This document shows, piece by piece, positions 49,601 to 55,768 of a stretch of DNA of 64,000 nt. Source of the stretch: Leuctra nigra (lineage: Eukaryota; Arthropoda; Insecta; Plecoptera; Leuctridae); assembly GCA_934045905.1 (NCBI GenBank), contig OW203764.1, forward strand, positions 558,001 to 622,000. Reading direction: 5' to 3'. The translations under genes were made by a program, and so were the position numbers. The notes beneath the pieces were generated by a model. It was not told where the DNA came from. It worked only from the letters and a program-made list of their open reading frames with translations, and ran no database searches. The stretch's first letter is position 1. Each line of letters starts with the position of its first letter.

Positions 49601-51234
49601 ATATATTCAATTTGGTGATATTTCGCGGTATATTTCGCGATTTAGTCAGTTTGGTGGTGTTTAGCGGTGTTAAGGGTAAATTTCGCCTTTTGTCGCGATT
49701 AGATTTTAGTGTTTTTGGGCCGGAAACATATGGAAACGCATTTATATTTAGAAATATGAGTAATTTACAACACTTCGAAAATTTCGCGATCACCATATAA
49801 TCGGATCTCTACATATTGCCATTGTCTTTGTAAAAGATAGTCTTAAAAAAAATATATTCCAAGTCTTTTACCCTCCATCCTTTATACTGTTTCAAGGGCG
49901 AGATGGTCTGCTATTTACCAAGTGTCCTCTATACGTCGCATGCTTTGCTTGTCTGTGGTGTTTTGCTTGCCATTCACATCTTGAACTCTTTATTTAATGA
50001 ATGTTAACCTGCAAGTCTCTTTTCGTTTCAGTTCTGGTCTAGCCTGGTATTGGTGTATTGCATTAACCTGTTTGAGTGACGGAATGAATGTACTAACGAG
50101 CGACGTATGCGCAGGCTGAGCGAGCCAATCACCGCGGCAACGGCGAGTAGCAACGGAGTGGCGATCGCGCATCGCAAGTCCAACTCCCTGGACGCGGGGA
50201 GCGGGGAAGCGGCCAGGAAGCAGGCCAAGCCGGTGCCCGCACCAGTCAGGGAGCGGTGAGTTATGTTTAAACAGTCTTTGTTAGCGGAAGGGAATTGAAT
50301 TGCTAGTTTTACAAAATACTTCTTCAGAAGTTCTAGACACTTCAAAACGTATTCTGAGTGAGGTTTCAAGATTCAAGTTGGGTTTTCTTTTTCGTAAACC
50401 ATATTTGTAAAGGCACATTTAGTATGTGAAGAAATATGGGAATGCATGTCAACAGTCTGTTATGAGATTTTCCATAATTTGTTGAAACATTGTGAATTAC
50501 AGCAATTATAAACATACTAGAATCGTAAGCGCTGCTCGAATTGTCCTGGCCTCTCAACATGTCACTTACGTTAGTGTTTACGACGGCTGAGTAGTGAGCG
50601 TGGCCTTAAAGAATTTTTAAATCGATTTTTATCTATATCTTTTACAAATGTAATTGTTAATAATATAAGGCTTTGAGCAAGTCTTCGGAACTGTTCAATG
50701 AAAATAATGTCATAGTTTGGAATGGGTTTATTAGTTTTATTTCGTCCTACAGACGTTAAGTGCCATATTTTTACTGTTTTTCGGGCACTAAACGTCTGTA
50801 GGACAATATATAACATTAGTAAACCATTCCAAGCTATGAAATTATTTTCATTGAACTGTTCTGAAGGCTCGTACAAAGCCTTATTTCATTAACAATTACA
50901 TTGATAAAATCAAGTAAAAACTCTTCAAGGTCAAACTCACTACTCAGCCCTCTTAATTCATATTCCTATCGCATTACCTGGGGTGAAAATCTTATAATAG
51001 CATCGATTTCCTGGTCATCTCTCCGAAAGGCACCCGGCAAGTTGTCTATTGGCCGTTGTGTTTAGGTTCCGCTGCATCGTGCCGTATCCGCCCAACAGCG
51101 AGTACGAGCTCGAGCTGCGCGTGGGCGACATTATCTACGTGCACAAGAAGCGCGAGGACGGCTGGTACAAGGGCACGCAGCAGCGCACGGGGCGCACCGG
51201 CCTGTTCCCCGCCAGCTTCGTGGAGGCCTTCTGA
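20791..51234 (+). CDS. POSH: POSH / SH3RF-type RING and SH3 scaffold E3 ligase (13 coding exons, complete)
   Basis: A scaffold that assembles the Rac-JNK cascade and ubiquitinates partners through its RING; in flies POSH also acts in TAK1/Relish immune signalling and vesicle traffic. Thirteen exons (listed separately) join to 2418 nt, 805 aa plus stop, all in phase. Domains: C3HC4 RING with C12, C15, C28, H30, C33, C36, C49 and C52; SH3-1 about 135-188; SH3-2 about 198-253; Ser/Pro-rich low-complexity region 265-408; SH3-3 about 431-486; proline-rich and basic linker 488-750; SH3-4 at 751-805 ending the protein. Human SH3RF1 has the same order over about 890 aa. The start Met at 20791 lies directly before the RING. 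Introns total about 28 kb and contain most of the transposons in the window. Confidence 0.96.
21659..21872 (+). CDS. POSH: POSH exon 2: rest of SH3-1, start of SH3-2
   Basis: Acceptor cgctgcag and donor AAG|gtgagg. It contains the SH3-1 core ([14 protein letters not shown]) and the ALYDF motif of SH3-2. Confidence 0.94.
22878..23500. mobile_element. TA-duplicating MITE, TTCGAA family, copy 2
   Basis: CAGTAAACCCTCGTTAATTC ... GAGGGTTTACTG with TA at 22876-22877 and 23501-23502. It is 623 bp and inverted relative to the copy at 4023-4644, with the same A/T tract and close similarity throughout. Confidence 0.88.
23902..23922 (+). repeat. (AATTG)n microsatellite
   Basis: Four AATTG units after CAAATAAAGAT, about 20 bases before the acceptor of exon 3. 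This resembles the 3' tail of an unidentified retroelement. Confidence 0.7.
23942..24078 (+). CDS. POSH: POSH exon 3: rest of SH3-2
   Basis: Acceptor gcttccag and donor AA|gtaaga. It encodes [14 protein letters not shown] and [11 protein letters not shown], completing SH3-2. Confidence 0.94.
24326..27001 (-). CDS. Jockey ORF2: endonuclease and reverse transcriptase (891 aa)
   Basis: An apurinic-type endonuclease occupies about residues 15-245 (IIWNANS start, [20 protein letters not shown]). The reverse transcriptase at about 480-740 shows [28 protein letters not shown] and the catalytic YADD. The C-terminal region matches the Jockey pattern ([21 protein letters not shown]). The protein would nick the target and prime reverse transcription in a ribonucleoprotein with ORF1p. 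Start: Met at 27001, or the in-frame Met 12 codons later. Confidence 0.92.
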   Translation of the reverse strand: MCQLFFCLYKIAMPAINSINLIIWNANSISSRKDELLLLMESRNLMAALVCETHLNPKDKLKLANHSVYRTDRPGDRRAGGTAIIIDNRVSHYEIVLPETKSIEATAILLFTKLGPLRLIATYCPPRTKLLTADIEALMDSNYPTILGGDLNAKHTAWNSRVVNANGRTLLSLSRISDFTVTGPQEATHLHIPTGRADVLDIAVVKNLRHSIELETLLELSSDHNPVLLSVGDSYETVDPIIRFNYRKADWEKFREHLSNKLESGPLDSHQDIDLAVNKLTENIMEARAISVPICNTKRCTIFDLPRGIKLSIATRNRARRRWQALRTPDLHEEYKLLDRSVKELIRRHRRERWEDAVATLEPGSRPLWSMAKRLTRSKQPNPPIQGSTHLACSPHDKAEVLADSLQNQFSPNPPTNSSAHIEAEVRTHLAIHKAQAEDDEVVLCSMDEVIIYLNELANGKAPGIDEITNTILKELPIPAGERILEIFNASLRLQHFPTQWKVAKVIVFPKAGKNLRDPANYRPISLLSSLSKLFEKVLHARIRGHANATKLLINEQFGFRQKHSTTHQLLRVVDKINDGFKKLKGTGIVFLDVAKAFDRVWHEGLLQKLIKYQFPNYLINIIHSYLNQRSFTVHINGACSSARPILAGVPQGSIISPILFNIFTNDIPTNIPDTEVAFYADDAAVICQSMASNQLGPPLQKALDVLSHWYTENRIALNSSKTEATLFTKRRKFQPPTINISGTDVSWSPSNVYLGVTLDAKLSWKAHAEKIASKANGKTAALFPLLKSKSMPLTSKLLLIQSVIVPTLTYASPVWYERTSAGARTMLQRVQNRALKIALRTPMFTRTKSIHQDIGFAYLHEVMENQRESFYAALGDHGNPLISRLADVTS
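26952..28274 (-). CDS. Jockey ORF1: gag-like nucleic-acid-binding protein (440 aa)
   Basis: Residues 248-305 carry three Cys/His knuckles ([38 protein letters not shown]), the pattern of Jockey gag. Upstream lies a FVLRGLP segment typical of these proteins. The C-terminus is Gln/Pro-rich and ends with a hydrophobic stretch. Its role would be to coat the element RNA. Confidence 0.9.
   Translation of the reverse strand: MQVESATNEMSLNIVPDGFTMVTGNKRRRNCNDRPSTRSSGSDASGPSSKRVINLVRTQNSFEPLASANDMDTTPMTAETLPDKKYKIPPIVIQNMKSHKALVELLSAVCPEQGAFIIKPGLEVSRVIIRDITSYKLITSALDSTEGIEYYTFPTERTRSQRFVLRGLPQSAETEDIQEELKQQGFNVRSVRQMKMPGDSTRLLPLFECTLVSTSGQAPVDLSQIKRLLYCVVSTEAPRSKKINVIQCFNCQRVGHTAKFCHRQPRCVRCGGVHQVKECKESPETAKCCNCNQQHAACYRGCDVIKAATRHATRARRPQQQDGSSPQHDNRGNTQTQPTPVPRVSLAQPRTFASVLNTQINPEQPSSSNTTALEEAERPSNALPELVQPVVPQQSTIDWIALINGIAIFIVNMNIHPIITSLASFVPTLLLSVQNRNASD
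28354..28741 (-). mobile_element. 5S rRNA-derived SINE, copy 2
   Basis: On the minus strand it starts ACCCAACGGCTGGTGTGTTG at 28741, has the 5S-like TTAAGCAACATTGAGCGC and GGATGGGTGAC, the same body as the copy at 7997, and ends TTAATAATAAAAAA at 28354. It directly abuts the 5' end of Jockey copy 1. The two copies differ by a few substitutions and short indels. Confidence 0.85.
28742..29081. other. Spacer between the two Jockey copies
   Basis: About 320 bases with no similarity that I can place, ending with CGGGTCAATGTAT (29065-29077), which repeats the sequence found 3' of Jockey copy 1, plus four extra bases. Confidence 0.6.
29082..31786 (-). mobile_element. Jockey-clade LINE, copy 2, 5'-truncated
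   Basis: Matches copy 1 from its 3' end up to ORF2 codon about 40, where it joins a hairpin. I count about four substitutions over 2.7 kb. ORF1 and the first endonuclease strand are missing. Confidence 0.9.
29229..31787 (-). pseudogene. Jockey ORF2 fragment (852 codons, no proper start)
   Basis: An open frame equals residues about 40-891 of the copy 1 ORF2, with one noticed replacement (Glu to Val after VSHY). The codon at the junction is TTG, so no ATG precedes the endonuclease. The reverse transcriptase domain with YADD is intact, but the N-terminal endonuclease strand is lost, so the product is probably not functional. Confidence 0.88.
31786..31888. repeat. Hairpin at the right end of the split MITE
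   Basis: CAATACATTGAATTCAAGAG and the following GCTGTGCA are reverse-complemented about 60 bases later. A second inner pair is built on GAGCAGAG/CTCTGCTC. The 27-bp outer repeat follows at once. Confidence 0.75.
31916..32967 (+). other. End of POSH intron 3
   Basis: AT-rich sequence; I recognise no element or ORF. Confidence 0.6.
32968..33156 (+). CDS. POSH: POSH exon 4: Ser/Thr/Pro-rich linker
   Basis: Acceptor gtttcag. Low-complexity sequence including [17 protein letters not shown]. The donor is AG|gtcggt; GTAGGC four bases later is an alternative donor. Confidence 0.88.
33238..33332. repeat. Hairpin with 22-bp perfect arms
   Basis: The arms are TACCAAATTTCATTTAATTC plus TA at about 33238-33260 and the reverse complement at about 33309-33332, with a loop of about 48 bases. 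It sits in POSH intron 4. Confidence 0.75.
33450..33620 (+). CDS. POSH: POSH exon 5: Pro-rich linker with KRHSF motif
   Basis: Acceptor gttcag at 33444-33449, with AG|T giving Ser; an acceptor six bases later would drop two residues. It encodes a Pro-rich run and [10 protein letters not shown], a conserved POSH signature. Donor AG|gtacgc. Confidence 0.88.
33660..33985. mobile_element. Relic of the TTAA palindromic MITE family
   Basis: Shares ACCAATGTAATTG, AATAAGGCTGTAC, CAGAACTGTTCAATGAAA and GATTAAAAAGTCTTCC with the copies at 50581 and 62354. The ends are eroded, with no TTAA pair. Confidence 0.55.
34089..34699. mobile_element. hAT-type MITE, GGTACCCG family
   Basis: TAGGGATGTCGG ... CCGACATCCCTA is flanked by the perfect 8-bp repeat GTACTTAG (34081-34088, 34700-34707). 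GGGTACCCG and GGGTAAT-type words cluster at both ends. A poly-T tract lies at about 34580-34616. There is no ORF. Confidence 0.88.
34939..35008 (+). CDS. POSH: POSH exon 6
   Basis: A 70-nt exon, acceptor tcttgcag and donor CAG|gtgagc, encoding [11 protein letters not shown]. It continues the RHS motif begun in exon 5, which supports the junction. Confidence 0.9.
35095..35709. mobile_element. hAT-type MITE, CGATACC family
   Basis: TAGAGATGGGTCGATACC ... CCCATCTCTA with the perfect 8-bp repeat TTTATAAT (35087-35094, 35710-35717). CGATAC/GTATCG words repeat many times in the terminal 100 bases. No coding capacity. Confidence 0.9.
36110..36345 (+). CDS. POSH: POSH exon 7: SH3-3
   Basis: Acceptor caccgtag and donor AA|gtgagt. 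It holds the complete third SH3 ([27 protein letters not shown]) after a basic, Ser-rich lead. Confidence 0.95.
36688..37082. mobile_element. hAT-type MITE, GATTCC family
   Basis: TAGAGATGGGCTGATTCC ... CCAATCTCTA with the perfect 8-bp repeat ATTTTTAT (36680-36687, 37083-37090). GATTCC/GGAATC words repeat near the ends. 395 bp, no ORF. Confidence 0.9.
37196..37351 (+). CDS. POSH: POSH exon 8
   Basis: Acceptor gttccag and donor AG|gtacgc. Linker after SH3-3, rich in Pro, Gly, Gln and Ser ([14 protein letters not shown]). Confidence 0.88.
37716..39861. mobile_element. hAT-type element, CGAACC family, with a second hAT nested inside
   Basis: TAGGGTTGGGCGAACC ... GGTTCGCCCAACCCTA with the perfect 8-bp repeat AATAATTT (37708-37715, 39862-39869). 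CCGAACC/GGTTCG words are dense at both ends. It is 2146 bp including the nested element at 38732-39595. No transposase frame was recognised. Confidence 0.88.
38732..39595. mobile_element. Nested hAT-type element, CGCGAA family
   Basis: TAGAGCCAGTTTTAAATGG ... with its inverted copy at 39577-39595, flanked by the perfect 8-bp repeat CTTATAGT (38724-38731, 39596-39603). CGCGAA/TTCGCG words recur. 864 bp, no recognised ORF. Confidence 0.88.
40014..40194 (+). CDS. POSH: POSH exon 9: Pro-rich linker
   Basis: Acceptor ctcctcag and donor AAG|gtacgt, phase 0. It encodes [19 protein letters not shown] and a conserved GRSQSAV segment. Confidence 0.9.
40422..40665. mobile_element. Palindromic TTAA MITE, copy A
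   Basis: Flanked by TTAA on both sides (40418-40421, 40666-40669). Ends GAGGGCTTGGTAGTGAG ... CTCACTACCCAGCCGTC; 244 bp, and the two halves are largely inverse repeats. The TTAA duplication is the hallmark of piggyBac-type transposition. Confidence 0.75.
40969..41138 (+). CDS. POSH: POSH exon 10: basic linker, last 25 nt inside the tandem array
   Basis: Acceptor gttttag. It encodes [19 protein letters not shown], then the conserved NPVFE and HPVHVR segments. The donor is AG|gtaacc at 41138/41139. Bases 41114-41138 are the first copy of an 87-bp unit repeated 20 times. Confidence 0.92.
41114..42853 (+). repeat. 87-bp x 20 minisatellite spanning the exon 10 splice donor
   Basis: The period is exactly 87 bp and 20 units fill 1740 bp. 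Each unit is 25 nt of exon end (GTCCCTCGCATCCC ... GTCAG) plus 62 nt of intron (GTAACCTCTCGCTTGC ... GAAGATATGCTAG). Only single-base variants are seen: GAAT/GAGT at the unit end and one CTAATG for CTACTG near 42025. All six frames carry a stop within each unit, so the array itself is not coding beyond its first 25 nt. Confidence 0.97.
42908..43080 (+). mobile_element. One end of a pogo-like MITE
   Basis: TA followed by CAGTGGAACCTCTATAATAA and two AAGTTTCTCAAT repeats, the style of pogo-like termini. No matching right end was found. Confidence 0.4.
43081..45719 (+). other. POSH intron 10, middle part
   Basis: AT-rich. It contains the inverse partner of the 8690-8840 repeat at about 44385-44490 and a short CGGGTACCCGG patch near 43880 resembling the hAT family at 34089. 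No gene was recognised. Confidence 0.55.
45829..48063. mobile_element. Inverted-repeat element (GGGAAGTCTC ends) hosting a fold-back element
   Basis: GGGAAGTCTCGTGAA at the left and TTTCATGAGACTTCCC at the right, with TA next to each end. Without the insert at 46005-47822 the element is about 400 bp. No ORF. Confidence 0.65.
46005..47822. mobile_element. 1.8-kb fold-back transposon with internal 136-bp tandem repeats
   Basis: Ends AGGTCCGTGAAGTTAGC ... GCTAACTTCACGGACCT with the perfect 9-bp direct repeat CAGTTTGCT (45996-46004, 47823-47831). The left arm, about 46005-46818, is mirrored by 46870-47822; the right arm has one extra 136-bp unit. Each unit contains GTGCACAATTAGTGCGTTCG, a C tract, AATTAGTGCGCACTTAC and the self-complementary GGGCGGTGCAGCACCGCCC. 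There is no real ORF; the short frames are repeats of one another. Confidence 0.92.
48334..48474 (+). CDS. POSH: POSH exon 11: SGSCPSQLL linker
   Basis: Acceptor tgtgaag, AG|G giving Arg, then [13 protein letters not shown], a segment conserved in POSH proteins; donor AG|gtttgt. Length 141 nt keeps the frame. Skipping it would also keep the frame, because exons 11 and 12 share the same phases. Confidence 0.85.
48475..50114 (+). other. POSH intron 11
   Basis: Contains the complete hAT-type element at 48940-49811. The rest shows nothing recognisable. Confidence 0.6.
48940..49811. mobile_element. hAT-type element, TTTCGCG family
   Basis: TAGAGATCCGATTATATGGT ... with its inverted copy ending at 49811, flanked by the perfect 8-bp repeat CATATTGC (48932-48939, 49812-49819). 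TTTCGCG and TTTCGC words recur near the ends. 872 bp. Small ORFs resemble nothing known. Confidence 0.9.
50115..50255 (+). CDS. POSH: POSH exon 12
   Basis: Acceptor tgcgcag and donor CG|gtgagt. It encodes an Ala/Ser-rich stretch ([13 protein letters not shown]) and the lead into the last SH3 ([10 protein letters not shown]). Confidence 0.9.
50256..51065 (+). other. POSH intron 12
   Basis: Dominated by a palindromic TTAA MITE (50581-50952). Nothing else was recognised. Confidence 0.6.
50581..50952. mobile_element. Palindromic TTAA MITE, copy B
   Basis: Right flank TTAA (50953-50956), left flank TTTA (50577-50580). Ends CGACGGCTGAGTAGTGAG ... CTCACTACTCAGCCCTC. It is longer than copy A, with an inner hairpin built on ACAGACGTTAAGTGCC and GGGCACTAAACGTCTGT. 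Confidence 0.75.
51066..51234 (+). CDS. POSH: POSH exon 13: SH3-4 and stop
   Basis: Acceptor tgtttag. It encodes the complete fourth SH3 ([29 protein letters not shown]) and ends EAF-stop, as POSH proteins end directly after this domain. Confidence 0.96.
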
Positions 51235-51274
51235 GATCCACAGACCTGCATGATCGAGACATGCATCTAGCGGG

Positions 51275-51353
51275 CCGTGCACGAGGCAGGGGCGGGCCTG
51301 TCACGCGGGTACAATACCGTGCACGAGGCAGGGGCGGGCCTGTCACGCGGGTA
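51275..51353 (+). repeat. 42-bp tandem duplication in the POSH 3' UTR
   Basis: CCGTGCACGAGGCAGGGGCG and its continuation CCTGTCACGCGGGTA start at 51275 and again at 51317. GC-rich, two copies. Confidence 0.85.
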
Positions 51354-51544
51354 ATAGGGGAGATGCATGCTGCAGGGCCGGTATTACCATAGTTAAGTTA
51401 TGTCGGATTAACTAACTAACTACTGGATTAAATTCGCAGCAGAGCCGATCACAATTGATTTTAATCCAAAAGTTTCGGGTTTATTTAACTTATGGTAATA
51501 CTGGACCTTATTAAAACTACATTTCAAATAATATCATGTTGCGT

Positions 51545-51817
51545 TGGTAAAACACACTATTTTCACATTCAAATGTGTACATTTTTATGTTTCTAAATTG
51601 AGCTTCAATTGACGTCTTGGCAGGAAAACATGATTCCTCTCGAGTGATGATGTCATTTTTATAAATCGACAATGATGTTGCCATGGTTACAATAAAATAT
51701 GACATCACTCGATTAGAATACCGTTTTCCTACCAAAATGCCCACTGAATTAAAATTTCACATTTATGAATAAAAATTTCCATTTTTTAGTGTAAAAATAA
51801 AATAGTGTGTTTTACCA
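51545..51817. mobile_element. MITE with TGGTAAAACACAC ends
   Basis: TGGTAAAACACACTATTTT at the left and AAAATAGTGTGTTTTACCA at the right. Internal GTTGCCATGG and AAAATATGACATCA resemble parts of the element at 45829-48063. No clear target duplication. Confidence 0.7.
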
Positions 51818-52499
51818 TCATATATGTTATTTAAAAAAATGTATTTTAAATGCATTAAATTATGTCTATGCATGTTCCCCATTATAATGACCGGTTCTAA
51901 AAGCAAAACAAAACAGAACTGAACTATTCATAGTCTGCATGTGACATCATCACATTGTTGGCGACCATCTTAATGGCACCATTCAGAATATGTAGCTGTT
52001 ATTCTGTGAGTTTGTTGAATGATGACCTGAAGTCTGATTCTATAACTGCAAAGCGAAAGCATATCCACTAGCAATGAGATTTTGCCATAAGCTTTATACA
52101 CATTGTGATTCATCTAGCTATCGAAAATAGTTGTAGAATCAGGACCCTGGGTAATTGTAGACTGTGGAGAAAGTATTTAATTATGAAAATGAATCACTCA
52201 CTCACATTGCAAAATTACATTAATTTACCTCCATTTGTTAAATCTGCCCCGACCTTGGGAAAACCCCAAGTTCTTGCATTTCTGATGTAAAGCAAAAGAA
52301 GTTGGTGCAAGCTATGAATAGTTATCAGTCACGTTGGCAGCCCTGCTCTTGGAGATGAATCGTTCACACAGCCGGAGCACTTCATTCACATCTTCATCTG
52401 GTTTTCCTGTTCGACCTTGACGAATACCAAGACGTGTCTCACAGTCAACTCTGTGCACCAACTTGTTGATTGCCTTCAAACGATTTCACTGGGGTCGGC

Positions 52500-52785
52500 T
52501 GTTAATGCTCTATTAATCGAGTCAAGTTTAACAGTTGATTGAGAGTGTATCGCCATGACAACAACCAATGAAATGGCTGTAATTGAAGAGTCTTGTGTGA
52601 ATTGTGATAGCGTTGTTTTGTGTCGTACTAAGATGATGTTTGTGCTCGGGCTGTGTTGATTCTTGTGCTCGGTGTAGAGGCAAGGTCGATGCACTGAGAG
52701 GACATTGTACACCTGAATGATATCCAGCCGAACCGAGACGCTTGCCGGGCGAGAGCTCTACCAACTGAGCTACCCGGTTCAAACA
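52500..52785 (-). mobile_element. tRNA-derived SINE
   Basis: On the minus strand, GGGTAGCTCAGTTGGTAGAG is an excellent tRNA D-arm/A box, followed by GCCCGGCAAGCG and a weak B box CTCGGTTCGGCTGG. A roughly 230-bp body follows (CACCGAGCACAAG, CCCGAGCACAAACATC). The T-arm does not pair and there is no acceptor stem, so this is not a working tRNA gene. The 3' limit is approximate. Confidence 0.7.
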
Positions 52786-54987
52786 GATAGTTACATGCAT
52801 ACATTCAGATAAGTGATATGTTCGGTTCATTTGACATCGGGATGAAAATGATCACTCCATTTGGTAACATAAGTGGCTCTTACGTGCATCGTACCTTACC
52901 TCTACGTTCGCTTATCGGATACGGATATTTTCTCGAAACGAGTGGATGATATTGGGGGAAGGGGACTCAGTTAACTCCCCGACATAATCTCTCTGAAATA
53001 GGAATTTAGTTGTGTTTCTTCGTATCATCCAGATGATAAGTAGGACATGTACTCATCCTTCACAGTTCTGATTTTTTTATAAGTTCTAAGGTAAATTTTT
53101 TACTCTTTGCTTTTTATTTTTCTTAACCTGCAGTCTAGTAGGCTTAAGTCTCTAGGGCCAGCGTAATGTTTAGAAAGATTGTCGTTGACATTAGTCTTGC
53201 CTTGTCTTGTCTGAATATTAATGGATTGACTGGAGAAACAAGCCTGATGCTTGAGAAGAGATGCATGATATTTTTGTATATTGTTACGATCCACTCATCT
53301 AGATTCCAACGTGAACGTAATCTCTCTAATCGTAAGTAACTAGACGCGTATCGTAGTCTCGATCTTCCTTCTCTTTCTATCTCTTCTCTCTCGACCTAGT
53401 TCTTCTCTCAAAGTGAGACGACCAACTAATATCTTATTATTTTATTAGCCTCTCACAATTGAACAGTTTCTGGAGATTATTGCCAAAATGAAAGAAGGAC
53501 TGATCATGATGTGGGTAAAGCAAAGAATACAATTAATTTATTGGTGTATATTTAAGCGTATGAAATTCCGTATCGTATCTCTAGCAGTGGAATTGAGACG
53601 GCATGGAATTGGGTGTGACTTTGTCGTAAACGCCAAACGGTATCCCATATTGGGTTTAGTTCATTTAACTTACAATTGCTCGCACACATCTCACGGTATC
53701 GGATTGAAACAAACTGGCATTAGAGTATATTTTCTTTCGTTTAGTCGGCCTCAGGCGCACAAGGAACTAGACGGCGTCTTCTAAACTTATCATTAGGCAT
53801 TTATCTTTGTGTGTAAATACTGTGTACATTTCTTTAGCATGATTTTATTCAATTGCGAAAAATGTACAATTATTGCTGGCTTGTCTGGGTTAATATTTTG
53901 GAGACTTCTTCCAGTAAGAGAAATGAACTGTTAATCCAAATCCTCATCCTCCTGATTATGTAATGGAAAAGTGCATTAATCTGCCAGCAAAAGGAGTCTG
54001 CTTTATACAGATTGCGTTCCTGTCGGCAATGGGAGTGAGTTACCGAATCTGCAGCCTTATTCCTTGTTTATTGAATTTTGTCTGATTGGCCAAAAACTTT
54101 GTGATGACTTGTTTACATATTTTCCTTCTTATTCACCATGAAAAGACAGCAATATTGTAATGCTTACGAACTTGAATGATTTTGGATTACTATTTTAGGA
54201 ATAACTTCTGTGCAAAGTAAACTTTGAAGTGAGAGAAGTCCAGTGAACGGAATTGTTATAAATGTAAATAATAATTTATTGTATAGATAACAAATGGTTT
54301 CTTTCAATTGTTGAGGACATTGAATTATTGCTATGTGAATAGGTCACTTTATCCATCCACTGGACCTCGCTTCACTTCACCGTGTATTTTGGAATCAATT
54401 TGCGACTCGTTCAAAGCTATAAATTCCAATTGCGTGGAGCATTGTTACCGTACTGTAGGTATGTTGGCACACTCCTGTTACTTTTGACAATGTGTAGCTA
54501 AACTCTTTGATGTCTATTATACTCCCATCCAAACATGATGTATCTATTGTTTTATTTGCATTCATTCGATGTTAAAATCCATTTTGTTTTATAAATTGTA
54601 ATCAATGTAATCCAGCCAGTGATAATGCCACGAGAATACGTAAACTAGCGCTTAGGAACTATGTTGACGTTGTATAATCGTGCGATGTGCAAAAAGTCAC
54701 TACATAGCCAAATAATTACGCAGATTTGTAGTGAATGTGATTGAATATCGGTCCACCCCGTGCCTAAGCCGCTAACATGAAATTACAGGACGGAGAGTCA
54801 AGAAAATGTCAACGTAAGTGGGCATCTCATGTGTTCATTTAAAAACTAGAGTCGTATGAATAACAAAATGTAATTATCTAATTGCACATATTATGAAATT
54901 ATGAAATGCGTATAGTAATTTATTTATTGTATATTTCTCCGTGTAGATGCATCACTGAATCAGCTAGAAGCTGATGGTTAAAACATA
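52786..54987. other. Intergenic region without a recognised gene
   Basis: Contains a 98-codon + strand ORF (53488-53784) preceded by CT-rich sequence; I recognise no domain and give it low coding probability. A TGTTACGATCC sequence near 53282 resembles some LTR starts, but I see no paired LTR. Confidence 0.5.
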
Positions 54988-55766
54988 CGAGGTCTGTTCA
55001 AAAAATATGCGTATTGTTTTAATTGCGCTGCAATGGAGCGTAGGAGAGCAGTGCAGTTGGCAGCATTGTTTAGCATGACTCTTCCTGAGCACAACTGTTT
55101 TTTTTCAGATTTTCAATAACCTTTATTGTAAATGTAAAGTTACAGCTGTTATGGTGAAACAAGATTTTTGTGTTGGGCGATTTTGTGATAATTTGAAAAA
55201 TGTATCAAAAAGAAGGTCTCTTCAGAGGGTCTCTTCAGTTTTTGGGGTTTGGGGGACGTCTCTTCTTCGGTAATGACACATTTCAAAAAGTTTTCCTCGT
55301 CATTTGCCATTTCAAGAAGTTCCTGAATAACCATGTCAACAAATTTTAACTGAAAGTTGCAGATGGATGAGTGACTGTAAAGTTTGTTCCGAGACTTTTG
55401 ACCGAGAAAAGAAAACACCGAGCTTTGGTTTGTCAGCAACTTCTTGAAATGGCAAAATTACGATAAAAACTTGTTGGAATGTGTCATTACCAGAGACAAG
55501 ACGTCCCCAAAACCTCCAAAACTTAAGAGACCCTCTGAAGAGACCTTCTTTTTGATAAATTTCACAAATTATCACAAAATCGCCAAACACAAAAATCTTT
55601 TTTCACTATAACAGCTGTAACTTCATAATAAAGAAGGATATCGAGAATCTAAAGAAACAGTTGTACCCAGGAAGAGTCATGCTAAACAATGCTGCCATCC
55701 GCACTGCTCTCCTAAGCTCCATTGCCGCGCAATTAAATAGTCCGCGTATTTTTTGAACAGACCTCG
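54988..55766. mobile_element. Palindromic mariner relic
   Basis: CGAGGTCTGTTCAAAAAATA ... TATTTTTTGAACAGACCTCG with TA on both sides (54986-54987, 55767-55768), the style of mariner termini. The arms 54988-55325 and 55437-55766 are inverse copies around a loop of about 110 bp. On the minus strand, 55439-55149 encodes a mariner transposase remnant around the first catalytic Asp (ELLEMANDEENFLKCVIT), with the expected GDE replaced by EEE and the rest deleted. Confidence 0.82.
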
Positions 55767-55768
55767 TA

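Larger units (their letters stand above)
51235..52499 (+). other. POSH 3' UTR and downstream sequence
   Basis: Starts with a 42-bp tandem duplication and then an inverted-repeat MITE at 51545-51817 with several AATAAA-like signals, one of which may serve as the poly(A) signal. The rest is unannotated. Confidence 0.5.

Noticed and set aside
52727..52790. tRNA gene on the minus strand
   Set aside because: The D-arm is good, but the T-arm and acceptor stem do not pair, and a SINE-like body follows.
53282..53480. Possible solo LTR starting TGTTACGATCC
   Set aside because: No matching LTR end, target duplication or second copy could be found by eye.
53488..53784. 98-codon ORF as a novel gene
   Set aside because: No recognisable domain, no splice or promoter context, and a length compatible with chance.
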